Below, piece by piece: positions 12,201 to 23,342 of a stretch of DNA of 64,000 bases; positions within the stretch are counted from its first letter, which is position 1, and every line of letters starts with the position of its first letter. Position numbers and translations under genes: made by a program. The DNA is from Hybos culiciformis. Its lineage: Eukaryota > Arthropoda > Insecta > Diptera > Hybotidae. The notes beneath the pieces were generated by a model that worked only from the letters and a program-made list of their open reading frames with translations, was not told the DNA's origin and ran no database searches. The stretch is taken from positions 32,355,287 through 32,419,286 of the forward strand of contig OZ023273.1 of the NCBI GenBank assembly GCA_964007475.1, given 5' to 3'.

Positions 12201-15200
12201 TACAAATAGAAAAATTATAATTTTATAAAAAAAATAAACAATAATAAATAATTTTAAAATAAACACACCTTCCCGCTAAATCTACTAAATGAATCTTTGA
12301 TACAGTTTCACTTGGCATGTCATTCATAAAAATTGCCTGAACAAATGTTATGGTAAATATTGCATGACTTCTACTTGAAGTATCATTCATATTTGTACTT
12401 GCAGTCGTTCTATAAGTGTTTCCCTGAGAAATACATTCCTAAAAAATAGATACAAAAAAACACATTAACAAGAAAAGCAATTGGTTCAAATTTAAGAAAG
12501 AAAATTGAAAAAAAATGGTAACCTGAATTTCATTAAAATCTGATACAGCATGTTGAGATAAATTTTCCACATAAGGTCCTAAACTACGATGTTCACGAAC
12601 ACGTAAATTATGCCCACTACTCTGTGGACCCAATAAATCTTTAACACGTTCGTTATAAATTTCTAAATAACTGGCATGTGTTTTGTAACCGATACCAGAT
12701 TCATGTCCAACACGCATTCTAGCAAATAATTCTTGACAGATACGGGGAATTAAGCCAGGATTATCTGGCTTACCCATCATTGTGAATGTTTTGCCGCTTC
12801 CAGTTTGTCCATAAGCAAAAACGCATGCATTGTATCCTAAAAAAAATTCAAAATTCAAAACATTATAGAAATCTATGCAATAATGAATAAAGTTATAAGT
12901 ACCAATAAATTTAAAACTTACAAAATGTTTTTTAAGTTACTTTTACCTTTGTTTTTAATTTCAATACATTGTGTACAATAGAATAGAGTATAAAGTTCAT
13001 CATTACTCGTAAAATAAAAAAGCTTAATTTGTAACTCTGAGGAAATTAATGAAATAATGAATGAAATGTACAATTGTTTATGTATTTGTTTGTAACATAA
13101 TTCTATGAATGATATATTGTTAGGAATAAATAAAAAGATGTTTTAAAAATATTAAAGAAATTTTATTTTTAATTGTTTTCTAAATGATTATTTTATTTCT
13201 TGTAATTAAATATTATTTTTATTAATATCTACTTATATGTTTTATAACTTCTGTTGAAGAAAAGCATTTTTGTAAAATAAGCGTGTACAAATATATTAAT
13301 TACAAAAAAAAATTTAAACAAATGAAATATAAGAAAATAGAAACCGCAAGACCAACAGCCGTAAAATATTTTATTAGTTCCCATTATAAAATTTCATAAA
13401 TTTTTTTTTATCCACAGTTAAATAGATTTGTATGTATTTGTATATATATATAAAAAAAAAAATACATGCTTCTAAAATCTGACTTACATTGAAAATTATT
13501 ATGCATTTTCAAATCAAAATATCAGATTGATTTAAAAAGTTTGTTGTCGTAAAAATAAATCGCAGAAAAAAAAGTTTTTGATTTTGATCAAAGCTGATTG
13601 TGTCTGTTAAAATCAAAAGTATGCCTTCGCCGAGGCCTTCGCCAAAAAAAATCAGATTAGTGTGCTATTTTACAGATAATTCCACTGTCTAATACTACAC
13701 TTAACAGCAAATTGTAAATATTCATATTTTTTACCAAAATTCGAATTCAAAATCTCAAGTAGGTTTGAAAAAAGCTTTTTTTATTGTGCAAATTATTTTT
13801 CATAATTTAGTGGTTGAGTAGCTTTTAAATTAATAGGTTCGTCTGGATTTACTTGCAAATAAATATATGCACCAGGGAATTCAAGTTTTAGATACCGGAT
13901 GTTTTTCTTATTTTTCTCAAAATTGCCTACGACATACTTTTGATTCTAATAGACACAATTAAACAATCATTGAAATAAGTATTTATGAAATTTTATTTTT
14001 TCCAAAATACTTTAAATCCACATACTTACTCCAACGTGAATTCTGAATTCAAACAAATAATAAAATATAATTTTTGTGGAAAAAAATATTTTGCAAGTCT
14101 ACATTTTAAGCTTTTTTAATGATCCGTCGGTGACGGCGTCTCAGAAGATTATCAATATTTTTTCAATGCAGAAATAAAATATAAAGTCAAAATTATTTGC
14201 ATTCAGCGTTATTAAAAGAGTTCACAAAGCAATTTGTTGGAAATCAATTTTTTTTCCTTTTATTTAGTTTTGTTAATCTTTATTTGAGACTAAATTAATA
14301 CTGTCCCTAATAAGAATATGAAAACATAATTATTATATAAGAAATTTCACCAATCAAAACGCATACTTATACACTGCATATTTATACACTAAAATTTTAA
14401 TTATGTGTATGTACCTAATCTACTTAATTTTATGCAATATCCGCTTTTCGCAACCGGGCATAAACTAATGATAGAAATATTGAGTTTTTTTTTTTTGAAA
14501 AACTTATGATTTAAGCATGACCATGGAAACATTGTAGGTACATAATTTAAATAGGGATTATAGAATTTGTTTATGTTTCGTTTAAGGAAATACCGAGGGA
14601 AATACTATAACAATTTTTTAGAGAACAAGGTTAAGGTTTTTCATTTTATTTTCATTCTCAATAATACAGGTATACTTTTTTTGTTTTTCTTCATGACCTC
14701 TAATTTTTTTAACTATCGTTAAAATAGGAATTATATTTTTAAATATAAGAAAGTGCAAACATTTTTATTTGAATAATATGCACAATGATATATGAGTCGA
14801 AATTTAAAAATTTGAATAAGTAGTCACTAGTCAGTTCAAAATCAGCTAAATCTAGTTAAGTAATTACGTAGGTAAGAAGGTAAGTACAGCCATTTTTTAT
14901 GTAATGTGATAAAGTTATAATTGCGTTGAGGTAGTGCGTTGCTTGCAAGCTAAATCTTTTTCTTTATTTATCCACATTTTTTTCGATAAGATCACAAAAT
15001 CATAATCTCATTACCTTGAAATGCACAATCTACCACATCATTTCCTAAATCATCATAAACTTGTTCTTGTGTTGCAAAATGTTCATCGTTGTCATTGAAT
15101 GACCAATATGAAAAATCAAATGTAAAATCATGATGATTTTCACGACCACTATCCCGTATTACTGTTGTGCGAGGTTTATTTAATCGAGTTTTTTTTCCAT

Positions 15201-18200
15201 CCATTTCCACTATTTCAGATGAATCCATGTCGATTTCCCTAAAAGAAAATAAAATAAACGAAAAACTTGAATTGTAAGCACATGAATTGAAAGTAAAATA
15301 AAAGTTAAGCAATACAACTGAAATTCCGGCTACAGTTATTAAAATAAACTTCTACCTTATGTCTAGTCTAGATATATTAATTTTATAAGCGTATAAATGT
15401 AAACCTACAATAGCTATAGTACTTATTCCTGAACCAATGAACTGTTTATCAGTTTTCGAACAGCACATGATTAAGATGAAACGTTTAATTAACAGCATTG
15501 AGATAAATAAATTGGCATTTTAATATTTTGAAAACGCCTCATTATCTATTAACTATTACACAATTCTTGTGATAAAATACGACCCAGATATATTATTTTG
15601 ACATTAAAAGTTTTTTCTTTCTAGTCCATTAATTTCTTAAAAAGTTTGTTAATAAAAATTTGATAAAAAAAAAAATTAAAAAATTAAAAATATACCTACA
15701 TTCCAAAGAAAGTTGAAAAGATGTTTACAAAAAAATTTAAAACTAATTGCTATTTATTATTTATTACTTATTATTAAAGATTAATAGCAATTCATGAATC
15801 CACAGTACTTAATATTTATTAATCTTCTACTAAGTACTTCAAAAACAAATTATCTCAATTATAATTCAATTAATTACTTACACTACAAATTTTTATTATA
15901 AATTGTTGATATAATTTTATTACTTTTTTTCATTGCTTTCTTCTTGCTTAAAAAAAAATAAATATTAAAATATACTTATAACTAGGTGTTTTAAACAAAA
16001 ACAAAATTATTCAAAATAAAAAGAACGTCAAAAAATAATACGTAAGTATTAATAATTTCTTATAAAAATAATAAATAAATTTTATGCTTACATAAAGTAA
16101 ATACGTACGCATAAATGAATCATAAAAATAAAACTATTTTTAATATGTAGTTAGTATTGTACAAATATATCAAAAATCACGAGAAAAATCATTAAATTAC
16201 TTAATTTGTCAATAAAAAAACTTATAATTTCAGGTATATTTATTTAAATTGTAATTTTCCATTTAGAACTCCAATTAGAAGTCATTGAATTTGAGAGCTG
16301 AAATAGTCAGAAATATAGAACAAGTTCAAGTATACAGAATCGATTCTTTTTTAAGTCTGGAAGTGGTAATAATAATTGAGTTCATCATTAGAGGTTTGTG
16401 ATTGATTAATATATTTTTTCTTAAAATAAAAGAAATTTAATTAATGATTTGTTATAAGGAGGAAAAAAAAAGGTTTAACTATAAATGTATTTTGTATAAA
16501 ATATAAGACAATTTTGTTTATTACATAATGAAGTATGTATTTTTTAATGTTCATATTTTGTACACGACGTTGTACATTGGTACTTATTTAATACTGTTAC
16601 GTACTTTAGGTCATAATTTTCATGAAAACTATTATTAAAGACAACGAAAATTAAAATGTAATTGGAACTAACTTTTTAAATATTTTTTATAAATATGTTA
16701 TAACTGTTATGAGGCTAGTAAGTAATTTTAAAAAGGGTTTAAGTACAAATATTTTTTGAAAAAATTAGCTTTACAGTATTTAGAAAAATGCAGCGAAAAA
16801 TATTGGTCTGAGATCTTTTTAACAGCATTTGGGGCATTCTACGTCATGTGCGAGTCAGAAATATAAACTTTTATTATAAATTTACCTGTTTTTCACTTGT
16901 TTGGTTGTTTTCTCACACTAAAAGAACAATTCTAAATTAAAACATAGTTTTCTTTTATTAATAATGCATAGTTTAAAGCTTATGAATTTATAGAGAGAAG
17001 GATTTATGTATGTGTCACGTGTGGGACAGAGCTGAAAAGCTAAAAACAATTTTTTTAAATTTGGAATGCGTTTGTGTAACTTTAAAATAAAAGTTTAAAT
17101 TTCTTTCCCACAGTGTTCACCACTTGCAGTTTGTTTTTTAGTATTACTTAGTAATCAAAAAGTTTGACGAAAAAAGTTTTAGAAATTAATTTTAAGCTTA
17201 AAGACTTTTTTCTTATTTAACGCATACTTAGACCCCTTTTGAAAGTACACTAGACACATTTATATTTAGATTTAAGTTAGTTCCATGCGTTTTAACATAT
17301 TTTCTTCATATTAACAATAATAACCGACCTAATTTTCTTTGTTTTGATGAAGAGAATACATAACAAATAAATATATACCAATAAATCATAATACGCAGTT
17401 ACCTAAAATGAATAATTCTTTCTTTCCACCTTTATGATTTCTACAAGTTTTCTTTTAATTCTTAGCCTTTTATAATATTTCTTTGCTTTTCTCTATTTAA
17501 CCTCGATATACTTAAGGAGTTAAAGATATGTGTAAGTAATTGTCTTAAAAAATTCATTTAAGGTTTTTTTTTTGTTATTAAGTATAACAACACGACATTA
17601 TATTATAGTTATTTCATTGTGTTAAATGAAAATAAAATCTGAAGGCCAAACAAAATAAAAAAAAAGTTTTTCCAAACAAATTTGAAACAAAGTTCATTAT
17701 AATTTTAAAATTATAATTATTTTTGGGACTGAAAAATTCATGAAAAAAACATTTCATATGTATAATTTATTTGATTCTTTGATCTGAACATTAAAAATTG
17801 AATATTGAACTTCCAACGCAACAGAAATTTTAATTCCAAATAGAAACTAAGTAGTCTCATATAAATAAGTTTCCAGTACTTGACCTTTCAATATAAAATA
17901 ACAACGAAAAATATTATACTTATCTATCATGTTTTATGTAAAATTAAAAATTAAACTATTTTTAAGTATAAAAGGGAAACATTGAGCTCTCAGTTTTTGT
18001 TGTTTAAATCTAATTTATAGATTATTTATAAAAACATTAAATGAATTTATGATTTTTAATTTCAAATTCTTATATAAAATAAGTATTCTAACATTTCTAG
18101 CATAAATTTATTGAAAATGCATGACATCATAAGTTATTCATAAGTAAGCATAATTAAATAAAAAAAATTATTCATCATTCAGAATATTTTGCCTTCTCTT

Positions 18201-20474
18201 TTTTATGACAAACAAAAACCACATTAGTTATATACTTATATATATATATAAAAATCTTATATTCTCTGCCGGATAACATACGTTTTTATCTAAAATAAAA
18301 TTTAAAACAAAAATATATTTAAATATAATTGTCAACATAATAAAATTCATATGTAAGTTTGTACAATTGTACACATAAATAAATGTATTTTTTAATTACC
18401 ACAAAAAAAAAATTGCAAAACAATAACACAGAAATCAAATGACAGCAAAATAAAAACTGAGGGCGGATAGATGATTGAACTTTCGGTTGACTTCACCCTC
18501 TGGCTATAATTTGAATTACATTATAACCAAATGCTTCTTGTGAATATTTTGATTTTTCTTTTCTCAAAAAAAAATAAATAAAAAATTTATCATGAATCTG
18601 CATTTATAATTTAAATTTAAGAAACTTTTATGCTTGAAGACATTTTTATTTATTCATTTATTTGTAATAATAGCTAAGTCAAATTTTTATTATTTTTCTT
18701 TTGATAAAATTTTTAACTAAACAACTTAAGTATATACTTACTTATTTTAAGAATTAAAGTCACATCCTTCGTTTCTAATCAGTAAATATCGAGGGACTTA
18801 AATATGTAAGTAAGTTAAGTTACTTAGTAAACCTAAGTAATTCGGAATTTCAATATTGAAATAAAAATTAAAAATAATTTCATTAATCAAATCAAACTAG
18901 TCAAAAAGTTATTCACAATTTTTGCTACAAAATCTGCTTACTTACTTACATAAATATAAGTATGAAAAAGGCAAAACAAAACGCACATTCTTGCGCACAT
19001 TATTTTTTACATAAACAATTTTTGTCAAAATGAAAAAGAAAAAAAACTAATTGTTGGGAGGTGTTTCGAAATTGGGACAAGTACTATTTGGAAATTTTTT
19101 TTTTCTGAGGATGAAATTTAAACAACTAATTACTTAAGTACAATTCTTACTTACTTAAACTAAATTTGAATTAAGTAATTTATAAGTGTATACTTACTTA
19201 TAATACATTCGACTTATAAATTTTAGAATTTAAAATTTCCAAAATTAGGTAAGTACGTACTTAGATATTTAATACTTATTACGTCAGCTATCGTCATAAA
19301 TAATTAAACCAATACTGGGCTACTACTTTCTTTAATAGTAATTTAGATCTAAATTGCAAGTACTTACTTATATTAAAAAAAAAAATTTTTTTACAAATTT
19401 ATCTTGACCGAAAATAGAGCTTTTGAGAATTCAAATGTAGAGACAATCATTTAAAAAAGTTATTAAAAAAATCTAAAAATCATAAGTACCTACGCCTACC
19501 TATACGTTTATCGGAACATCTAAGTACTTATATATACTTATATGGGCATTTTTGTTTTGATTTGTATCAAACAAATTTTTAACTTTTACAATTTTTTTTC
19601 ATTAAAAAAGTGGGAAGAATTTTCACTATAAAAGCAATATACACGTAATCGACTTATTCGTTTTATTTTTGCGTTATCGCTTCAAAAAAATAATAATAAT
19701 AATAATTAAAAATAAATAAATTTGCATAACAAAAACAGAACTGACAGAATAGACCGCTTTATGAATCAAAAAAATTTCAAATAAAAAAAATAAGAAACTA
19801 AATTTTAAAATATTTAATTAAATTTAATAAAAAATCTTTTAACTTTTAATGTCAAAATGGAAATTTTTATGCAAATAAGTATTTACTTAGGTATTTTAAA
19901 GAGTAAGTGCCTACCTACTTACTTAGTTACATCCTATCGTAGGTACGTACTTACATTATGAAACACAACCCAATTTCAATTACAATGCGGCTTTAGCTTG
20001 TTTTTGTAAGTAGAATGGGTAGGTACCTACTTACATTCGCAACTGTCAAACCTTCCATCGTTTTGATTCGCAACACTGAATACCTACCATTAGATTCGAT
20101 ACTAGATTTGATTGAAGTTATGCGCTTTCGAAGGGATTATTATAGGTATACGTAGGCATAAAATGATACCAAAAAAATCATTTTCTTTGGAATTTAGATC
20201 ACAGGATATTTTGTTGGTGGCTTATTATGACAATACATTCTAAATTGCTAATCAGTTCATTATTCGGAGACTACTACTAGGTACTCACTTTTAGTAATTT
20301 TATTTTTGAATGGGCATTCAAGACAAAATTTTCTTTTCCCTTACTTAGGTAGTTAAATTCTTTAAGTTATAGGTACCTACGTTTTTATATCTATAGCTAG
20401 CCTTTATACTTTATATTATATCTATACCTTTGATTAAAAGGACGGCAACGAACTGCTACTTTTAATGAAGACAT
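6272..20474 (-). CDS. Klp98A: Kinesin-3 family motor, KIF16B/Klp98A type (motor, FHA, coiled coil, PX), complete
   Basis: This is a plus-end-directed microtubule motor of the endosome-transporting KIF16B/Klp98A group. Coding exons in transcript order, high to low coordinate: 20428-20474, 15015-15238, 12523-12836, 12269-12438, 11798-12194, 11522-11735, 10877-11433, 10135-10308, 9685-9807, 9339-9452, 9096-9274, 8074-8849, 6576-6751, 6272-6514. Together they make 3708 bp, 1235 residues, with every junction GT...AG and in phase. Exon 1 is only 47 bp and encodes [15 protein letters not shown], the first motor strand. Motor residues run from 1 to about 370: P-loop GQTGSGKT (100-107), switch I SSRSH (216-220), switch II DLAGSE (248-253). 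An FHA domain spans about 443-560, charged helical stalk about 570-840, then a polar Ser/Asn-rich linker. The PX domain (about 1097-1215) carries RRFSRF (1136-1141), the basic patch expected to bind PI3P. The length is close to what is usual for the family. It could differ from the true transcript in UTR exons, which I cannot place. Confidence 0.95.
7121..7388. repeat. Hairpin-forming inverted repeat in a kinesin intron
   Basis: Arms 7121-7231 and 7278-7388 (111 bp each) are reverse complements with few mismatches, separated by a 46-bp loop. They share words such as GAGTCCACCTCTGTGTGTGA. It lies inside the 1.3-kb intron 6752-8073, which is otherwise larger than most introns of this gene. It is probably a fold-back mobile element. 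No target duplication is obvious. Confidence 0.8.
7440..8040. other. Repeat-like stretch rich in TTTTCCGGAAAA words within a kinesin intron
   Basis: The stretch is built of many variants of CCGGAAAA / TTTTCCG in both orientations (7470-7510, 7605-7625, 7745-7800, 7862-7892). It is followed by a segment with CAAATTTCAGCTCGCTGTGA and GTGGGTTTACGAAAG (about 7945-7990). A similar word pair occurs at about 31530-31590, which suggests both are fragments of one dispersed repeat. Open frames here are short and I see no domain in them. Confidence 0.4.
10500..10620 (+). mobile_element. Possible tRNA-derived SINE fragment
   Basis: A GC-richer island in the 568-bp intron 10309-10876. The part GTTCGGTTCCCACCCCGG (10577-10594) resembles the B-box and T-arm of a tRNA-derived short retroelement, preceded by TGTTATGGTATTGCTGTT where an A-box-like half could lie. 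It is followed by a T-rich run. Ends, target duplication and a full tRNA fold cannot be shown, so this is only a suggestion. Confidence 0.25.
13577..13985. repeat. Inverted repeat of about 35 bp arms in kinesin intron 2
   Basis: The word pair ATTGTGTCT...AATCAAAAGTATG at about 13596-13622 reappears in reverse complement at about 13937-13962, with partial similarity outside and inside. This gives a degenerate element of about 400 bp in the 2178-bp intron 12837-15014. The remainder of that intron is AT-rich and shows nothing else that I recognise. Confidence 0.5.
15239..20427 (-). other. Klp98A: Kinesin intron 1 (5.2 kb), AT-rich, dense in TACTTAC/GTAAGTA words
   Basis: The intron runs from donor GTATAG after exon 1 to the acceptor TTTTAG before exon 2. 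It contains no other exon that I can support. From about 18720 to 20360 the heptamers TACTTAC and GTAAGTA and the palindrome TAGGTACCTA recur many times on both strands. This looks like a dispersed low-order repeat rather than a single tandem array. Confidence 0.6.
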
Positions 20475-21147
20475 TATTTTTAATTGTTGGCTGCAAATTT
20501 TATAAATTCTCAAATATTTAAATAACAAAAAAAAAATTTTTTTTTATATATTTTTTTATGTATCTTTTCTTTATATCTTTGATCTTAATTTTTTTTCACA
20601 TTTTTTTTTTTATTTTTTTTTTTTAATGAAAATAACAACAAAGAACATGGTTTTATTTTTTTTTTGGTTTTAAAAATAGATATTTTCACTTTTTCTTAAT
20701 TTTCATAACACTATATGATGACTATTACTACCTATTACTAAAAAAAAAAAATACACAATTATTATTGAAATTAAAAACAATTATAAATTTTATAGCTATA
20801 TAACTTTTTATTTGTTATTTCCAATTTTTATTTTTCAATTTATTATTTTTTTTTTTTAATAAAGCGAAAGCGAATAACGTCCTATTTCTTTAACACTCCA
20901 TAACATTTGATTTATTTTATTTTATTATTTGACAGTTTGACACACATTGACTGATTTACTTGACATTTGAGTACGATATAGGAACAAAATAAAAACAAAA
21001 TAAATAACCCAGTCAACGAATATGGCAACAAACGGTCAATTGAATTAAGCCTATTTAAGAACGAAATCACATGAAACACAGCATAGTTATTTAGTTAGTT
21101 GCATTGAATATTCCTTCTGACAATATGATTTGTAAACGAATCCTTTA

Positions 21148-21697
21148 ATAACTTCGCTACACTGCAGGTTAGCAACCATGAATTTCTTGGTTTGAAAGTA
21201 GGTTGGCGAATGGGGTGACACACTTATAAAAGATGGTTTGGTTTGAAATTAAAAAAAAATTCTTTGTAAAATTAAAAAAAAATTCTTTGTAAAATAAAAT
21301 TTTATTTTTTCGTAATTTAAAAAAAAAAAATTAATTTTTTTAATTTAAAATAAAAATGGAAAATAAAAATAATATTCAATTTTTTTTTTTAAATATTTTA
21401 ATTTATTTTCTTTTTTGACAACGTACAATTTATTATTATTTTTTTTATATCGAAGCACTTTAAAGTATGATTTTTTCTGTAAATTTTCTGCAAATTGACA
21501 GGTTATACCTTTTTTTTTTTGAAATGCAATAAAACTATGTAGTGAAATTTCTAAGTTTGTGTCGAACCTACTTTCAAACCATGAAAAAAAAAATAAAAAA
21601 TTTATATGGCAAACCAAGTAACAAACACAGAACGAACCCATTTTTTTCTGCAAAACATGGAATTCTGTGTTTGTAACCTGAAGTGTAGCGAAGTTAT
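21148..21697. mobile_element. TIR element (MITE-like), first of a cluster of three
   Basis: Inverted termini of 24 bp (21148-21171 and 21674-21697) share ATAACTTCGCTACACT and CAGGTTA with one mismatch. A second inverted pair lies inside (TTTGGTTTGAAAGTAGGTT near 21188-21208 against AACCTACTTTCAAACCA near 21566-21583). The interior is AT-rich and has no plausible transposase frame. The element lies about 670 bp upstream of the kinesin start codon. No unambiguous target duplication is seen. Confidence 0.7.
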
Positions 21698-21716
21698 AAA
21701 TGAGGACAGTTTGGAT

Positions 21717-22265
21717 CAGGGCTGCCAGATTGGAGAATTTTTTCCCCAAACTGAGGAAATTTTTAATTTCGGGAGAAAAAAAAAAAGTTAAAAAAAACGT
21801 GGAGAAAAATTTGAGGAAAATATTTTTTTCTGAGGAAAATTTGAAGAAATTCATAAATATTGTCCTAACGTTGGCAGTCAACAATATTTAAAATTTCAGC
21901 TCATAAATTTTTTTTACCCTAGTGATTTTAAGAAATTGATATCATTACGACTTTCTTCTACGTACGTTGAACTCAAAATCCATTGTTGAAACTAAAGTTT
22001 TTGATTTACAACATATAAGTACCGCATAAAATCTGAACATATTAAAAATTTGAGGAAATCTTGCAAAAATAAGCTGTTTTTTGTGGAAAAACTGCAGTGA
22101 GTAAGACCGTTAAACAATTTCTTTTTTTGTTATTTAGGGCAAAAAAAATTTTAGTACACAAAATTATAAAAAAATAATTTGAGGAATTTTTTTAAAAAAG
22201 TGTCTGTTTTGGGGAAATTTCTTAAAAATTTGAGGAAATTTCATTTATTCCATCTGGCAGCCCTG
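21717..22265. mobile_element. hAT-type non-autonomous element with perfect 8-bp target duplication
   Basis: The termini are CAGGGCTGCCAGAT at the left (21717-21730) and ATCTGGCAGCCCTG at the right end (22252-22265). The element is flanked on both sides by GTTTGGAT (21709-21716 and 22266-22273), a perfect 8-bp duplication that fits the nTnnnnAn pattern known for Ac-like hAT elements. Length is 549 bp. The interior repeats variants of TGAGGAAAT and codes for nothing recognisable. Confidence 0.85.
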
Positions 22266-22360
22266 GTTTGGATCAATAGGTTAAAACCGTATTTTCAGTT
22301 AATCAATTGAATTAAATTTTATTAAATTTTTTCTTCAATTTTTTATGGTACTTTTCCGTT

Positions 22361-22602
22361 AGCCGGGCGCAAATGTACGGCGCAAAAAATTGTGAATCAA
22401 GTCGCAAAGCGAAGCAGAAATGTTACCGAAAACTTATGGTCATTTAAAATGAATAGTTTTTTCGTGTATCGGGGAAGGCTGCCGTCTCCACCGAACCCCC
22501 TAGGGCACTTTTTTTTCTTGGCGACCATAAGCTTTCAGTAACATTTCTACCGCTGTAAATTTGCGCCGTAAAATTTTTTGCGCCGTACATTTGCGCCCGG
22601 CT
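22361..22602. mobile_element. Short fold-back TIR element, 242 bp
   Basis: Perfect 31-bp inverted termini (22361-22391 and 22572-22602) start AGCCGGGCGCAAATGTACGG. A second inverted pair continues inward (AGAAATGTTAC near 22419-22429 and GTAACATTTCT near 22539-22549), so most of the element folds on itself. No coding frame and no certain target duplication. Confidence 0.8.
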
Positions 22603-22727
22603 TTTTTATTAATAAAAAAATATTTATTGAGTTTAATATTAGGTTTTTTGGAGCACAAAGTCCTACCATAAATCCATATTTACAGACTTTTTGAACATAT
22701 ACCTATATATACTACTAGTCGATCCCG

Positions 22728-23065
22728 GCGCAAACGTTGTTCCGCCCTCTCTTTTTGTTTCGCTTTTTCACTTTTCTTTGCCCCTTCCGTTTGCAATTTC
22801 TCTCTTATCCTTTACCTTTCCGTTCTTTTTCGACACTACCTTCCGCTTCTTTCTTCCGACTCTCCTTGATGCCCCACCCCTCCCTTTTGCCCTACCTTTC
22901 GTCCCTCCCTTCAGCCCATCCTCACCTACAATCTGCCCTACTCCATCCCATTGCATCCGCCCTACCCTAGTCCGAAGACGCGATGTAAAGAATATTTTAG
23001 GTAATTTTTTTACACCTTGGCTTACATTATTGTAGTTTTAGTAAGGATCCCTAATTTTTTTGAAA
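22728..23065. other. Pyrimidine-rich, GC-elevated segment, possible retroelement fragment
   Basis: From about 22740 to 22975 the plus strand is overwhelmingly C and T with G+C near one half, in a genome that is otherwise strongly AT-rich. It begins TCGATCCCGGCGCAAACGTT and is followed by AGTAAGGATCCCTAAT and then an A/T-rich tail, an arrangement that could be the end of a non-LTR retroelement or SINE. The overlapping frames on both strands are low-complexity shadows, not genes. Confidence 0.35.
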
Positions 23066-23342
23066 ATATAATATAATAAAAAATATTTTCTAACGTTTTT
23101 AACTTATGTTTTATTTCGAATAATGTACTTTATAATTTTATCACTTTTAAAAAAATACTTATTATTTTAAAAAATATAAGTAATATGTACATTTTAATTG
23201 AAATTCAGTGTAAATCAAATATTCTTAATTTAATTAGGTATATATAGATATAAATTGAATTAAATTAAAAAGATTAACAGCCAAAAGGGATTTGATTAAA
23301 TAATGTGCAGTCATACTCATAACTAAGGTCAATTTTTAACAA

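Noticed and set aside
22691..23035. Overlapping frames in the pyrimidine-rich tract
   Set aside because: Ser/Pro/Phe-rich and Lys/Gly/Arg-rich readings follow directly from the biased composition; no start context or homology is visible.
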